From the NCBI GenBank assembly GCA_030848705.1, contig CM061235.1:133989228-134053227 (forward strand): DNA of 64,000 nt, given 5' to 3'. A program made the position numbers and the translations under genes. Numbering within the stretch: position 1 is the first letter of the stretch; each line of letters begins with the position of its first letter. Positions 44,570-56,099 of the stretch are shown here, one piece after another. This DNA comes from Heracleum sosnowskyi. Taxonomy: Eukaryota; Streptophyta; Magnoliopsida; Apiales; Apiaceae. The notes beneath the pieces were generated by a model. It had not been told where the DNA came from and did not search any database. It worked only from the letters and a program-made list of their open reading frames with translations.

Positions 44570-44923
44570 ACGAGCAATTTGTCTGATAGCACCACAGTTT
44601 CCAGTGTTTGATCTGAGGGCAGCCATAGAAGCACGAAATGAGCGATTATCATCAAATATTTCGTTAACCAATAATTCCTGATTATCTTCAGGTATGTCAA
44701 GTAAAGGATCTTTATTGTTTTCACAAGTTATATTGAATCCAGGGACTCCGCAGTAAGGTGGTTGCACGCCTGCTATATAGAATGGAAAGCTAATACTCAA
44801 GTTTCCGCAGTTCCTGGGAGCGCAGTCTTTATATTTTTGATCTACACAAGAACATCTGTTTGCTAAAAAAGAAATAATGATGAATATACAGAGATGTATG
44901 TGAATATAATAAGTGTCTCTCAT
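44570..44923 (-). pseudogene. Truncated LRK10L ectodomain exon (copy of gene D exon 1)
   Basis: Minus strand, ATG at 44923. It encodes the same signal peptide and Cys-rich N-terminal domain as gene D (CAPRNCGNLSISFPFYI, CGVPGF) with a few replacements. After IARN the sequence jumps into intron-1 sequence through a 555-bp deletion relative to gene D, which removes the second half of the domain and the splice donor. The frame ends a few codons later. No kinase follows downstream on this strand. Recently dead. Confidence 0.88.
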
Positions 44924-46026
44924 TTTATATTTCCGGTGGATCCTGATCAATTTGTTCAGTATAATAGACTGATAAAATGAAACATATAATCCATGAAATC
45001 TATACTCTTTATTAATAAGCAAAATAATGTAAAAAAGATGTAAGGTACCAAATTATCAAATTTGATTAATACAAAATTTGGGTTCGATTTTCTACAACTA
45101 CATGATTAAACAAAATTTAGTAATTTGATTTGATTTCTTTGATTTCATCTCGGGTTCAATTCTCTATAACTACTTAATTTAAAATTTTATTTTATTTTAT
45201 TTTTTAATTTCATCCAGGTTCAATTATTATGAGGTGCAAGATGTAGCTGAAGTTGGTTCATTTGTAGTCCACTTATTAATCTTACTTTTAAAAAAAATGA
45301 ACTTTATAAGAATTAACTTAAAGAAAATTTTATTATTGTACACATATACCTAGAGTTAGTTGTAAACTTGTGATGCAAAATAGGACAAGCAAGGAATTTT
45401 CGGCATTCCTTACTAAAAAAAAAATTGAATCGGGTTTGAAGGACCAGAAATTTTTGTCGAGGCATGCTGAAAATTTCCTTCTGACACCGAAAACTTCCCT
45501 AACCTCTTACCTACACAATTCTCTTTAAAATGAAAAATATCGTTTACTATTATGAAGTTAAGGCTCATTTTGCAACCCAAACAACATGGGACTTCTTTAA
45601 TATCGATTTCGTGTATTGTGAACAAGCAAATCATCTCAGAATCTATACAAAAGCATGGAATCTGATTATTGAAACGTTTTGGTTATTTATATTGATGACT
45701 AAAGCTCATTTTCTTAAGCTATGTAACACTATATAACATGTAGTTTTAGTTAACATAATAGTAGGAGATTAGACACTTAATAACTTTCTAGTTATATCAA
45801 CTTGATAGCATTTGCTTATGAGTTGTTTTGGCTAAACTACTCTTTCTAATTAACCAGCTGGGAACGACTTGCACTACAGAATAACTGACATAAATGAATC
45901 AGGTATACACCCTGAAAAAGCATGTCAATGATCCTAGCAAGTTGTAGTCCAAAGTTCTTAAACTAAACAACAAACAGAGCTTAAGTATATAGGAACATAA
46001 AGTTCTTAATTCTGGTGGAGAATATA

Positions 46027-47221
46027 CAGTAAAACCTCTAGAAATTAATAATCTTGGGATCTGAAAATTTTATTAGTTTAGCGAGTTTATTAGTTTATCG
46101 ATTAATGAATATTTTATTATTTTATTGATATATTAATATTTATTAATTTACACAATATTTCATATCAAATAATATTCTTATCCAATATATTGTAAAAGAA
46201 ATCACAACAATTCAAATATATATTGACATATATCAAAATTAATAGTTTAATGTACCAAAAAATAGTTAATTAATTGGTTAAATGTACCAAAAACGATATT
46301 AACATTTTGCAAATTCCAACACATATACATCATATATACTTTATGCCCTTCATAAAAAAATTGCATTTGATTCTTATGAAAACAAGAAGTGATACATATT
46401 TTATTATATACTAGCTTATAGCCCGTGTGCTATGCACGGTTACTTAAATTTTATTTATAATTATTCTGTTTATAATTACATTTTTATTATTCATGCAACA
46501 CACGATTGTTTTTTAAATATTTATAATTATATTTATTTATGAATATTTTAATATTTAAAAGTTATTAGTTTACATGATTAAATTATGGTTAAAAAAGATT
46601 TAGCCAAAAAAATTATAGTTAAAAATTTGATGTTTATTATATTTTACAGGCTAAACTATTCTAAAACTAAAAAGAGAATAAAGTGACGAAATTTAATGTT
46701 GAGAATTCTATTCGATTTAGGAAATTTACTTATATGTATTTTAGATTATTAGAATACCCTTTATTAACCAAATACAGTTTTTAATGTTAAATCTAACGGT
46801 TTTCACCTATCTATTTAACATTAAATGATTTTTATTATTTTGGTATTAAATGAGTTTCCTTATTTAATTACAACTATTTTTATGTTTTGACTTTTTAGAA
46901 AATCCAATACTAATATAATATCTTTTAACTTATATCATTTTTAGATAATAACTTCTTTTTATATGATATAATCTTGATCATCTATTTTTAAAAGTATTGG
47001 ATCTAACGGTTGAGAATGTTTTGGCGGTATTTAGAAACAAACTACCATGATAACATCATTAATTTTTCTTAATATTTATAATTTTTTTAATTTTTAATTT
47101 TTTAAAATATTTATTGCTAAAATATAGTATACTCTTTTTTGTAATATGTTAAAGATGCAGGAACTTTGAACTTTTGAGAAAATAAATTATCAATTAAAAT
47201 ATAATTTTTTTGTAATAGTTC
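46027..47221. mobile_element. Left-copy remnants: TIR transposon end and Helitron 3' part
   Basis: Begins with AGTAAAACCTC (46028), one end of a terminal-inverted-repeat element whose complete version is at 57203-62020. At 46411 a CTAG plus CCGTGTGCTATGCACGG hairpin starts a nested minus-strand Helitron. Both are cut at 47221 by the Tat-like element 2. Confidence 0.65.
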
Positions 47222-47820
47222 TTCCAAGATGCCTGCGTACCCTGTTTATATATAGGGATCAAGCCAACGCAGTTCTGTGATAGGATAATATTTTTAATCA
47301 CTGTGATTGTTAAGGGATATGTTGAGATAAGTTGATTTTATCTTTTTAGAGTTATATTAGTGTTGGGATTCTTTCCTGATTTGAAAGAATCGTTTGGAGA
47401 TATTTTTTAGTAATTGATTGATTTAGATTGATTGTTTCCTCGTTTCAGAGAGAGGATATTACTAAGTGGTTAAGCAATAATTATTATTAGATCAATATTG
47501 AGAAATTAGGAGATAATTGAGGCAACCGAAATTATGGCGTAACAACTACCCCCCAGTTCTTCAGTGCAGCTTGATGGACTGGAGAACTAAGTGTGCTTTG
47601 ATCTTCCGAATTTCCTGAGTCAATGAAAAAACTAGGAGTAGAAGATTAGCAGATAATATGAAGAAGATAATTACCCGTAATATGCCTGTAAAATCGAGAG
47701 AGACAACATGATGTGCCCGTAACATGTCTGTGCTTGCGAGAGAGACAACATGCGAGATGTGAGAAGAACATATGTACGAGTAACTTTGTAAGTGTAGGAG
47801 AATGAGAATTAGATAATTAC

Positions 47821-48150
47821 CTCGCCTTCTTATACACTCTATGCAAAACAGAGTTTAAGAAAAGGGAAGAGTAACCTCGCCTTCTTATACACTCTATGCA
47901 AAACAGAGTTTAAGAAAAGGGAAGAGTAACCTCGCCTTCTTATACACTCTATGCAAAGCAGAGTTTAAGAAAAGGGAAGAGTAACATCGCCTTCTTATAC
48001 ACTCTATGCTAAGCAGAGTTTAAGAAAAGGGAAGTGTAACCTCGCCTTCTTATACACTCTATGCAAAGCAGAGTTTAAGAAAAGGAAAGAGTAACATCGC
48101 CTTCTTATACACTCTATGCTAAGCAGAGTTTAAGAAAAGGGAAGAACTAT
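47821..48150. repeat. 55-bp tandem repeat, six copies
   Basis: TCGCCTTCTTATACACTCT recurs at exactly 55-bp steps (about 47822, 47877, 47932, 47987, 48042, 48097). Units differ by one to four bases. Each contains an imperfect palindrome around CTCTATGCAAAGCAGAG. It lies inside Tat-like element 2. Confidence 0.95.
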
Positions 48151-48209
48151 ATTCTTGGTGAGCTTTCCGGAAGTACGGATAAGCACCCCGGAAGTACGGG
48201 TTTACCAAG

Positions 48210-48900
48210 GTACTCCAAGCAACACCTTCCATAAAGAAGGGCCTTCAAAATAATTCCAAGCAACACCTTCATAAAGAAGGCCTTAAAAAATAATTTTCAA
48301 GCAACACCTTAAAGAAGAGCCTTCAAAAATAATTCCAAGCAACACCTTAATCAAAGAAGGGCCTTCAAAAATATTAACATCTTCAATAGAGGGTCTTCAA
48401 AAATAATTTCCAAGCAACACCTTAAAGAAGGGCCTTCAAAAATAATTCCCAAGCAACACCTTACAAAGGGGCCTTCAAAAATAATTCAAGCAATACCCTC
48501 CGCAAATAAGGGTCTTCGAAAATATCACACAGAGACAACCACAAAATCTAAGAATGTCCAATGTTTACGAGTAAATGTATGATGCACATGATGATATGAA
48601 TGAATGCATGATGCGAATGATGCACATGATGATATTAATAAATGCATGATGCGAATGATGCATGGCCTTCAAAACAAGATTACCCCGAAGGGTCTTCAAA
48701 AAACGATCACCACTTAGGGACTTCAAACAAGATTATCATCTTCAAAAGAGGGTCTTCAAAAATAATTTCCTCTTCGAAAGAGGGTCTTCAAAAATATTAT
48801 CCTACTCGAAATAGGGTCATCAAAAATATTATCCTTCTTCGAAAGAAGGTCTTCAAAAATATTATCCTACTCGAAATAGAGAGCTTTCAAAAACATTACC
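48210..48900. repeat. Degenerate 38-45 bp repeats with GGCCTTCAAAAATAATTC
   Basis: A phrase CAAGCAACACCTT...AAGAAGGGCCTTCAAAAATAAT recurs about eight times at 48215-48490, and GGTCTTCAAAAATATTATCC-type units recur at 48680-48900. 48550-48660 holds doubled GATGCACATGATGATAT units. Similar in style to the internal repeats of Tat-like element 1 at 9615-9740. Confidence 0.8.
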
Positions 48901-49511
48901 CTTGTCCATGCACGAGCTAGTGAAGTAATCAAATCATGTGCTACGAATATTGCATCACAATTCTTTCACATCTCCATTATTCAGATTCTATCCAGATCCG
49001 TTTTTTACCTTTTTGTCCCCGTAAACGATATTTTCTTGGAAAACACAAAACATGAAAGTTGCAGGAAACGAAAAGAGCTTTCCGATGATATATGGACCGT
49101 CAGAAACGGACTTATAACGAATCGGGAATCGAATAAAACATCTGCTGATTAACTTCTCAATACTGAAAAACGGAACCTGATTATGTTTTGTGATTTCGAG
49201 AATAGATCGAAACATAATCTCAGAAAACACCAAGAACGAAAGTTGTAGGAAATCACAAAAGCTTTCCGGATCATAAAAAATCATCAAAATCCAACATGTA
49301 ATAAATTTACTACGAATTTTATAAGATAGCTTATTTGTATAGACAAAATCATAAGAAAACTTATCTTTATTTTGAATAGAACCACGAACCACCGCTTCCA
49401 CCGTTTAGCTCCTCCATTAAAGCCGCTCCAGATCCATAATAACCCCCATGCGTATTGTATAGATTGATTGTCCTCCACAATCAAAAAGTATCCCCTCCTT
49501 CTAGCGCCAAT

Positions 49512-49975
49512 TGTTAACGGAGGAATTTGGTGATAACAAATTTCGGGGATTGCTGGAATAACGAAATTGTGAAAATAGGGGGATTTGGGATTTTTGGATG
49601 TTTGGGGCTGGACTTGAAAGGTGTCTCGACTTGTTAGATGTGTCGGATCCTATTCCAAGATGCCTGCGTACCCTGTTTATATATAGGGATCAAGCCAACG
49701 CAGTTCTGTGATAGGATAATATTTTTAATCCCTGTGATTGTTAAGGGATATGTTGAGATAAGTTGATTTTATCTTTTTAGAGTTATATTAGTGTTGGGAT
49801 TCTTTCCTGATTTGAAAGAATCGTTTGGAGATATTTTTTAGTAATTGATTGATTTAGATTGATTGTTTCCTCGTTTCAGAGAGAGGATATTACTAAGTGG
49901 TTAAGCAATAATTATTATTAGATCAATATTGAGAAATTAGGAGATAATTGAGGCAACCGAAATTATGGCGTAACA
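49512..49975 (-). mobile_element. 5' LTR of Tat-like element 2
   Basis: 464 bp. Minus strand starts TGTTACGCCATAATTTCGG and ends CCTCCGTTAACA. Both ends closely match those of the 1194-bp LTR at 11203-12396, although the LTRs differ greatly in length. The right flank is gene E intron. Confidence 0.85.
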
Positions 49976-50036
49976 ATTTGAATGGAGGGCAATGTTTTGG
50001 GATGTTTACTCGTATATTGTAGCTTACTATGACAAT

Positions 50037-50641
50037 TAGGGGTGTTCATGGGTTCGTCAACCCGGTCAAACCGAACCAACCCGGCCCTCTTTTTGGACGA
50101 ACCAACCCGATGAAAAAAACCCAATACTTGATAGGGTTGAAAATTTTTAAAACCGACTTAAATGGGTTGGTTATGGGTTTTATATTTTTTCGGCCAACCC
50201 AACCCAACCCGATTTAAGTTACAATTTTATTCGATAATTTAAAAATATATGTATATATTATATATAACTATACATTAAACAATGTATTATACTTTCATTT
50301 ATAGATATATAATTATATTTTGTGTTTATATATATGATATAAGACATAATTTAATTTACTAAAATTATAATGTTAATCAAAATAAAATATTAATACTAAA
50401 AACTTAAGTTAAACGTACTTTAATTTTATTTAGATTTTCAAAATGAGCAATATCGTATAATATTTAAATTTTTTAAACCCGTTCAAACCGACTCAAACCA
50501 ACCCAAACCGATATACAATGGGTTGGGTTGGGTTACGGAATTATTTTTTGTGGGTTGGGTTGAAAATTTTCAAACCGATTTAATTGGATCGGGTTACAAA
50601 AATGCCTCAAACCCGGCCAACCCGACCCGTGAACACCCCTA
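50037..50641. mobile_element. hAT-type MITE with 8-bp target duplication
   Basis: 605 bp, ends TAGGGGTGTTCA and TGAACACCCCTA (perfect inverted repeat), flanked by the perfect 8-bp duplication ATGACAAT (50029-50036 and 50642-50649). The inner arms contain AACCCAACCC and GGGTTGGGTT phrases that extend the foldback. It lies about 60 bp inside the intron that follows gene E exon 1. Confidence 0.93.
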
Positions 50642-50704
50642 ATGACAATAGTACTCTGTAATTGTAATTCCAGTTATGAATAATGAACCAACATATAAGG
50701 TTAC

Positions 50705-51560
50705 CTGTCACAGAAAGGCATTGAGGATATACTCCTGAATTTGGGTTCTTCCAACACACTACACCAGATTTCGTGCAATGTAAGCACGCTGTTTCATTGA
50801 TTTTGAACTGAACTTCAAAACTCGAATCCAGGAGTTCTCTGGGCAGCATCGTTACATTCATAGAGAATTTTTCAAGATTGGGCCGCGTAACTGGTACCCT
50901 GACAAAAGTTTTGCACACTTTGTGAAGCGTGTCAAGATAATCTTCTAAATGTGACTTCACCCCAAAAATAACTTGTTTATTCTCAGGACCACTTTGACAA
51001 GTATAGTTGTTCCGAACTCCAGACATAACTGGTACACGTACCTTGAGGGGACAATCGTAGAACATGTAGAGATCTTCAATGCCCTGACTGTACTCAAACA
51101 GTTTATTATTCAATGTGGTGTTCTCGAATGTTAGGTCACAATTATCATTTACCAATTGATCATGAGTACGTTCTAATATTATCGCACTTCCACTTGGATT
51201 AATATCAACTACACGATACACAGCCTCGCTTCCCCAACTATACAGGGAGTCAACCTCTCTATCCAAGGCAATATTTATAACAGGATACAAATCTATACAA
51301 CCGAGCTCATATCCTTCAAGACCGCAATAGGAAGGTCTACTATGTTTTGCCCAGAAAGGGAATGTGAGACTGAGTGCTGTCTTGCCGCAACTAAAACTAA
51401 CAAACTTACTGCAATCCAAGTAATATTGTGCAGTATCATCTGTAGCACGATGAACTGGAATATTGATCAGTAATAGCACAATTGCGATGACAAAACTGTT
51501 GGGGTGTGGTTTAAAGAGTTGAAAGTACATTATTGGGTGGGAGGGGGTCTCTACGATCAA
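50705..51560 (-). pseudogene. LRK10L-type ectodomain exon without kinase, gene E
   Basis: Minus strand. A single intact exon: signal peptide (hydrophobic FVIAIVLLLINIPV), GUB_WAK-type domain (DCSKFVSFSCG, TFPFW, CGLEGYELGC) and a WAK-associated region ending CLHCTKSGVVC. A splice donor (ACAG|GTAA) at 50705/50704 ends the exon in phase 1, as in genes A and D, so it was built to splice to a membrane/kinase exon. None exists before the next receptor exon on this strand (44923). Between them are the hAT MITE, Tat-like element 2 and the duplicated block. If transcribed without splicing, the frame continues 33 codons to a stop at 50607 and would give a secreted ectodomain. More likely a gene fragment. 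Confidence 0.75.
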
Positions 51561-52752
51561 GCTGAAGAATAGAATGGTTGGAGTAGTGATTCAAACAAAG
51601 AACTTAATGTCAGAAGCCGAGAAAATGCAAGCTTTTGTAAAAGAAGCCAGTGGGAAGACTCACAGCCACAGGGCTCAAGTCAAGTGAATTCTAAAATGTG
51701 TGGAAAAAAAAGTAAGTAAACAAGTAATTATTTCTGGAAATAAGTTAATTATGGAGTTTAAGGAATGTCAAACAAGTCCTGAATCAAACTATGACACCTA
51801 TATTGGAAAACAAGAACCTGTACCCAATTGGCCCTCTACAAAATTTGGCTTGATGATGATTGAAAACGAGAACAATGGACTTCTCCAGTAGTCTACACTC
51901 TACCGATCACTTTCACAATATCAGATACTATTGCCGTATGAAGTCCTCAACGCCTTTGGAATAAGAATATACTATATCACCTACCACACCAGTTGTTGCA
52001 GTGAGAAAGTTCAAAAACACATCAAGCTTCAAGTGTTAACAAATCATTTTTAATTTATTGATGAAATGTTGAGGGAAGAACATACTACCAAATACCAATG
52101 CCGATAATCTCTCGCAATTCTTTTTTTTTTCATGTCGAGAGTGTGAGCTAAATAAACACCAAATACGAACTCAAGTATTACGGTTTCAAACAAATTAATT
52201 ACTAAATCTAGCTATAGTCTGCATTATTAGCTAAGTTACGAGAAATTAGAGCAGTTTAGAAATAATGTGTATCTTTGAAAATTTTATTCACTAATCCACT
52301 AATTAAGCAAAAGGGAATTTAGATATCTGGTTCGTTTAGTGACAAAACATTCATCATCAGGAACAAAAATGAATCCACCTTGTATAGAATGCCAAAGTTA
52401 ATCTGAATCGATCAATTTATCTGCCTTTTCGAATCCAATGCTTATAAATTTAACTGCAATTTATAAATCTGGCGAGGGTATAATGGGTAAAATATTTTTT
52501 AAAATTTTTAAAAGGGCCGGATTGAACTAAATTACAAACATAAAGGGCCAAGTAGTATAAAGGACGAACATAAAGGGCAGGGAGGTATGATTTATTACTT
52601 CAAGGGTTGATGTGTCCAAATGGACATATATAAAGTGCCAAATTGTTAATAACCCTGATTTATAATTAAATCTATCTTCAATTTCAAATTCTATATTGCA
52701 GTACTCCTTTAGTCCTCTCCACAATTTTTCGCAATGACATTGGATTAGACCA
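51561..52752. other. Intergenic region between gene D and gene E
   Basis: About 1.2 kb: the 3' untranslated region of gene D next to 52752 (matched in pseudogene B) and the upstream region of gene E. Open frames here are short and lack any recognisable feature. No repeats recognised. Confidence 0.4.
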
Positions 52753-55700
52753 TCATGTAGATGAAGTGTGTTCTGTTCCTGAAGAAGAGCTGGACACCAT
52801 TTTTTTGGGAGAATTTGATGGAGAACTCGGAACTGAACACAAGTATGGACGTGGTGGGATCTGCAGGACTGCCGTCTGTCCTTCCAACATTTCAATCACC
52901 TTGCTTATCGATGGCCTTTGTGATGGATATATTTGTATGCACCATAGTCCGACGATCACCATTTTCTTTACAAGTTCATTTTCTTCTGCAGAAATTCCAT
53001 TGGCCAAATTTAGTACATCATCAAATTGGATTCGCTTGTATAGCCAACGTGGATAATATATCTCACTAGTGTGATCTGCACCAGCATTAACATTCTTTCT
53101 TCCTCCAACCATTTCAAGAATCATCATTCCATAGCTGTACACATCAGACTTGTGGGACACTTGTCCGAAACTTCTACTAGTAACTTCTGGAGCAATATAA
53201 CCTATGGTTCCTCTAGCTTGCAACAGAGATGAGATTATACTTTCATCAGTGGTGTACAACTTTGCAAGCCCGAAATCGGATATTTTAGGACAAAATTTTT
53301 TGTCAAGAAGGATGTTGTGTGGCTTAATGTCAAAATGCAAAATGCGAGTGTTGCAGCCTCTGTGCAAGTACTCTAGTCCTCGTGCAATTCCAAGTGCTAT
53401 GCTGTACAATTTATCCCATCCAAGATGTTGTCCTTCCAGTGACGGAGTTGTGCCATAAATGAACTTCTCTAGAGATCCATTAGGCATGAACTCGTATATA
53501 AGAGCTCGTCTTTTACCCTCATAACAAAATCCGAGGAGAGTAACAACATTGATATGAGAAGTCCTACCAATGCTTGCAACTTCATTTATAAATTCTTCTC
53601 CATTTCCTTTTGTTGATTTTAAGACCTTCACTGCCACAACTCGGCCATCTGCTAAATGGCCTTTATAAACATTTCCAAAACCACCTTTGCCTAATTCATC
53701 TTTAAACGAATTTGTTATTTTTTTAAGTGTCGAGTACCTAAATCTTTTGGGGATTGAAGATCCATATTGCTTTATGAAGGCCTCAACATCTTTTGGATGA
53801 GTAGATGAATCTTGAGAAAACATAGATGAACCATATTTATCTCTGATCCGGCGTCTGCAGATGATGAGAATTACGAGCAGAAATACACTACATCCTCCTA
53901 CACCACTTGCTGCAGAGAGAAAGGTAGAAACAAATAAAACTACAAGTTTTTCAGATATTGAGTGTACGGAATTGTAGGAATACCAAGGTATAGTTAATAA
54001 ATAATAAAAAAGTTAAGATACGAGCATACTACCTATGGCAAGCTTCAATCTCGAATTCCTGTAATTCCCTGTCAATACAGTGAGCTAAATCAGTGTGCAT
54101 GTATGATGTATTAATTCGTGGTAAATGAAATTTGGCAAGCATCTTGATTTCAGTCTATAGAATTACCAAATTTCACAATTTAAAAGTCATGTTTATCTAC
54201 TAATTAACTTTCTTACGTCACTTGAAAATTGAAATGAACTCAGCATTAACTAGTTCTTATCTTTGGCAAAAGATTAGTTTCCTGTTCATTAAAAAATAGA
54301 AGAGGATAAAGACATCTATAGTATTTTAGCCTAGTGGTACCGGTACTCTTTTACGAATCGTATAGTATATTTAACACTTTCCTCACTCGAAAGATCCATT
54401 TTCGGGTTTAAGAGTGGATCACGGACGCCCATCTTTGACAGGGAGTCGAACTCGTGACCCCCGCCTACCAGAGCTTTGATATCATATTGAGTAACCAATT
54501 GCTCTAAAACCTTAACGTGTTAGAGTAAGACCCCAAATGGATCTTATGTTATATTTCAACACTCCCCCTCACTCGAAAGCTCATTTTTGGGTTGAAGATT
54601 GGATCACGGGAACCCATCTTTGGGACATTAATTTATCTTCGTGTCCCTCATAAATTGTGAGAATTTTGGGGGTGACAGAGAGTCGAACTCGTGATCCCCG
54701 CCGACCAAAGCTCTCATACCATGTTGAGTAACAAATTACTCTAAAATACATACTATAGTAAAATAATGATGTTCAATTTAACCCAGCAGGTGTGCTTGGA
54801 AATTTCTTAGAACAAATCATCTTTTGAGTTTGCGACTTGAAATTTCTTCTAGTCAAAACCAACACCAACAGTTTGATATATTTGAGTGTATCTACAGAAA
54901 GAAACAATAAGAGTACAAAGGTGCGTATTGTTAGAATAATATAAGATCTCGTAAAATCATCCTCCCTCTAATACTTTAAGATTTTAAAGTAACCGGTTAC
55001 TTAATACTACGCTATCGGAGAGGCGAAAGTGGAGACATGTGGTTGGGGATTTCATATCATCAAAATAATATTTTTTATAATCTTTTTCATAGGCACCATT
55101 TTAACACCCTTCTTCAATGAAATGCTCCAATAATACGCATGTGAAACAGGTAATTTATCTAATTGGTCATTAAAACCTGACTAATATATATATTAAGATG
55201 GTCGCTCAACTGAATATGGACTCAATCATGTCACTTTCCTTAACGCAAATGTACAGTCCCTTGAGTCGTCTTACTTTTTTTGACGGAAATAATTAGTAGC
55301 TTCTATACCTGATAATAAGAATAGAAGGTGGTTTAAAGGACTTACTTTGTTGTACTGTAGCAATACAATTTCTATAACGAGGCCTATCTTGGCAGAAACA
55401 CTGAAACTGGAAGCGATCTAGCGCCATACCACAACGTCCACCACTTGACTTGCACTCTCTGCAATCAGTAGCCGTCCATTTCAGAAGAAACCCCCTTCTC
55501 AGCACTGTCAGATAATTCATACTAGTGACATTTGTTTCATCAATTATTATAGGCGCCATAGCCTCTAACTGACACTTCCTGCTTGCTGTCCCCAAGTTTG
55601 TATCTATCCCACTCATTAGCAGATAACTGACACCATCACATGCAACTCTGTATTTATCTAATCTTGTATCACTAGAACAATTCCGTAATAACACAAGGGT

Positions 55701-56099
55701 TGAATCCTTCATGAGCTTAAAACGGTCACCGCGCACAGTCAAGTTACGAGCAATTTGTCTGATAGCACCACAGTTTCCAGTGTTTGATCTGAGGGCAGCC
55801 ATAGAAGCACGAAATGTGCGATTATCATCAAATATTTCGTTAACCAATAATGCCTGATTATCTTCAGGTATGTCAAGTAAAGGATCTTTATTGTTTTCAC
55901 AAGTTATATGGAATCCAGGGACTCCGCAGTAAGGTCGTTGCACGCCTTCTATATAGAATGGAAAGCTAATACTCAAGTTTCCGCAGTTCCTGGGAGCGCA
56001 GTCTATAAATTTTTGATCTACACAAGAACATCTGTTTGCTAAAAAAGAAATAATGATGAATATACAGAGATGTATGTGAATATAATAAGTGTCTCTCAT
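52753..56099 (-). CDS. LRK10L-type receptor-like kinase, gene D (three exons)
   Basis: Exons 55346-56099, 54033-54068 (36 nt) and 52753-53909, with donors GTAAGT and GTAGTA and acceptors GACAG and CTGCAG. They sum to 648 codons plus stop. Exon 1: signal peptide, then a GUB_WAK-type domain (CAPRNCGNLSISFPFYI, CGVPGFHITC) and a Cys-rich WAK-associated tail (CRECKSSGGRCG). Membrane span about residues 266-281, basic stop-transfer RRRIR. Kinase: GKGGFG about 337, VAVK Lys 358, helix-C Glu about 373, HFDIKPHN with Asp 457, DFG 475, APE 503. Non-RD, all catalytic residues present. ATG at 56099 is chosen because it starts the signal peptide. The frame also extends upstream into repeat sequence, giving 33 unlikely extra residues. 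Predicted plasma-membrane receptor. Ligand unknown. Confidence 0.92.
54350..54750 (-). repeat. Two tandem SINE-like (tRNA-type promoter) repeats in intron 1 of gene D
   Basis: On the minus strand each shows an A-box-like GGTATGAGAGCTTTGGTCGG (54701-54720) or its variant (about 54461-54480), followed by a B-box-like GAGTTCGACTC (about 54681-54691 and 54442-54452). The two copies share about 140 bp, including CACTCGAAAG and TGGATCACGG phrases. The spacing of A and B boxes fits plant tRNA-derived SINEs. Ends and target duplications are not clear. Confidence 0.5.

Larger units (their letters stand above)
39514..47221. repeat. Left copy of a segmental duplication (interrupted)
   Basis: 39514-39690 matches 54752-54939 and 44326-47221 matches 54940-58363, mostly nearly identical in the second block. 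Between them the left copy has a 4635 bp insertion (39691-44325) for which the right copy shows the empty site (GAATAA|TATAAGATC). The left copy lacks about 555 bp (55189-55743 of the right copy), which removes half of receptor exon 1, and is cut at 47221 by a retroelement. Confidence 0.88.
47222..49975 (-). mobile_element. Tat-like non-coding retroelement 2 (young, LARD-like)
   Basis: Minus orientation: complete 5' LTR 49512-49975, primer site TGGCGCTAGAAGGAGGG just left of it, about 1.9 kb of non-coding repeats, a G-rich polypurine tract (CTGGGGGGTAG, about 47547-47557) and a 3' LTR truncated to 47222-47544. The two LTRs differ at a single position over 323 shared bases by eye, so insertion is recent. 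The 3' LTR lost its last 141 bp at the junction with the duplicated block. A TATA box on the minus strand (TATATAAA, 49677-49684) supports the orientation. No gag or pol. Confidence 0.8.

Noticed and set aside
45413..45736. Two overlapping open frames, perfectly repeated at 56589-56912, looking like conserved small proteins
   Set aside because: They are identical only because the whole region is a recent duplication. They lie on opposite strands over the same bases, have no recognisable domain, and sit upstream of a receptor gene in repeat-rich sequence.
51700..51891. 63-codon open frame between genes D and E
   Set aside because: No homology recognised, no start context or splice signals of note. 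Length expected by chance.
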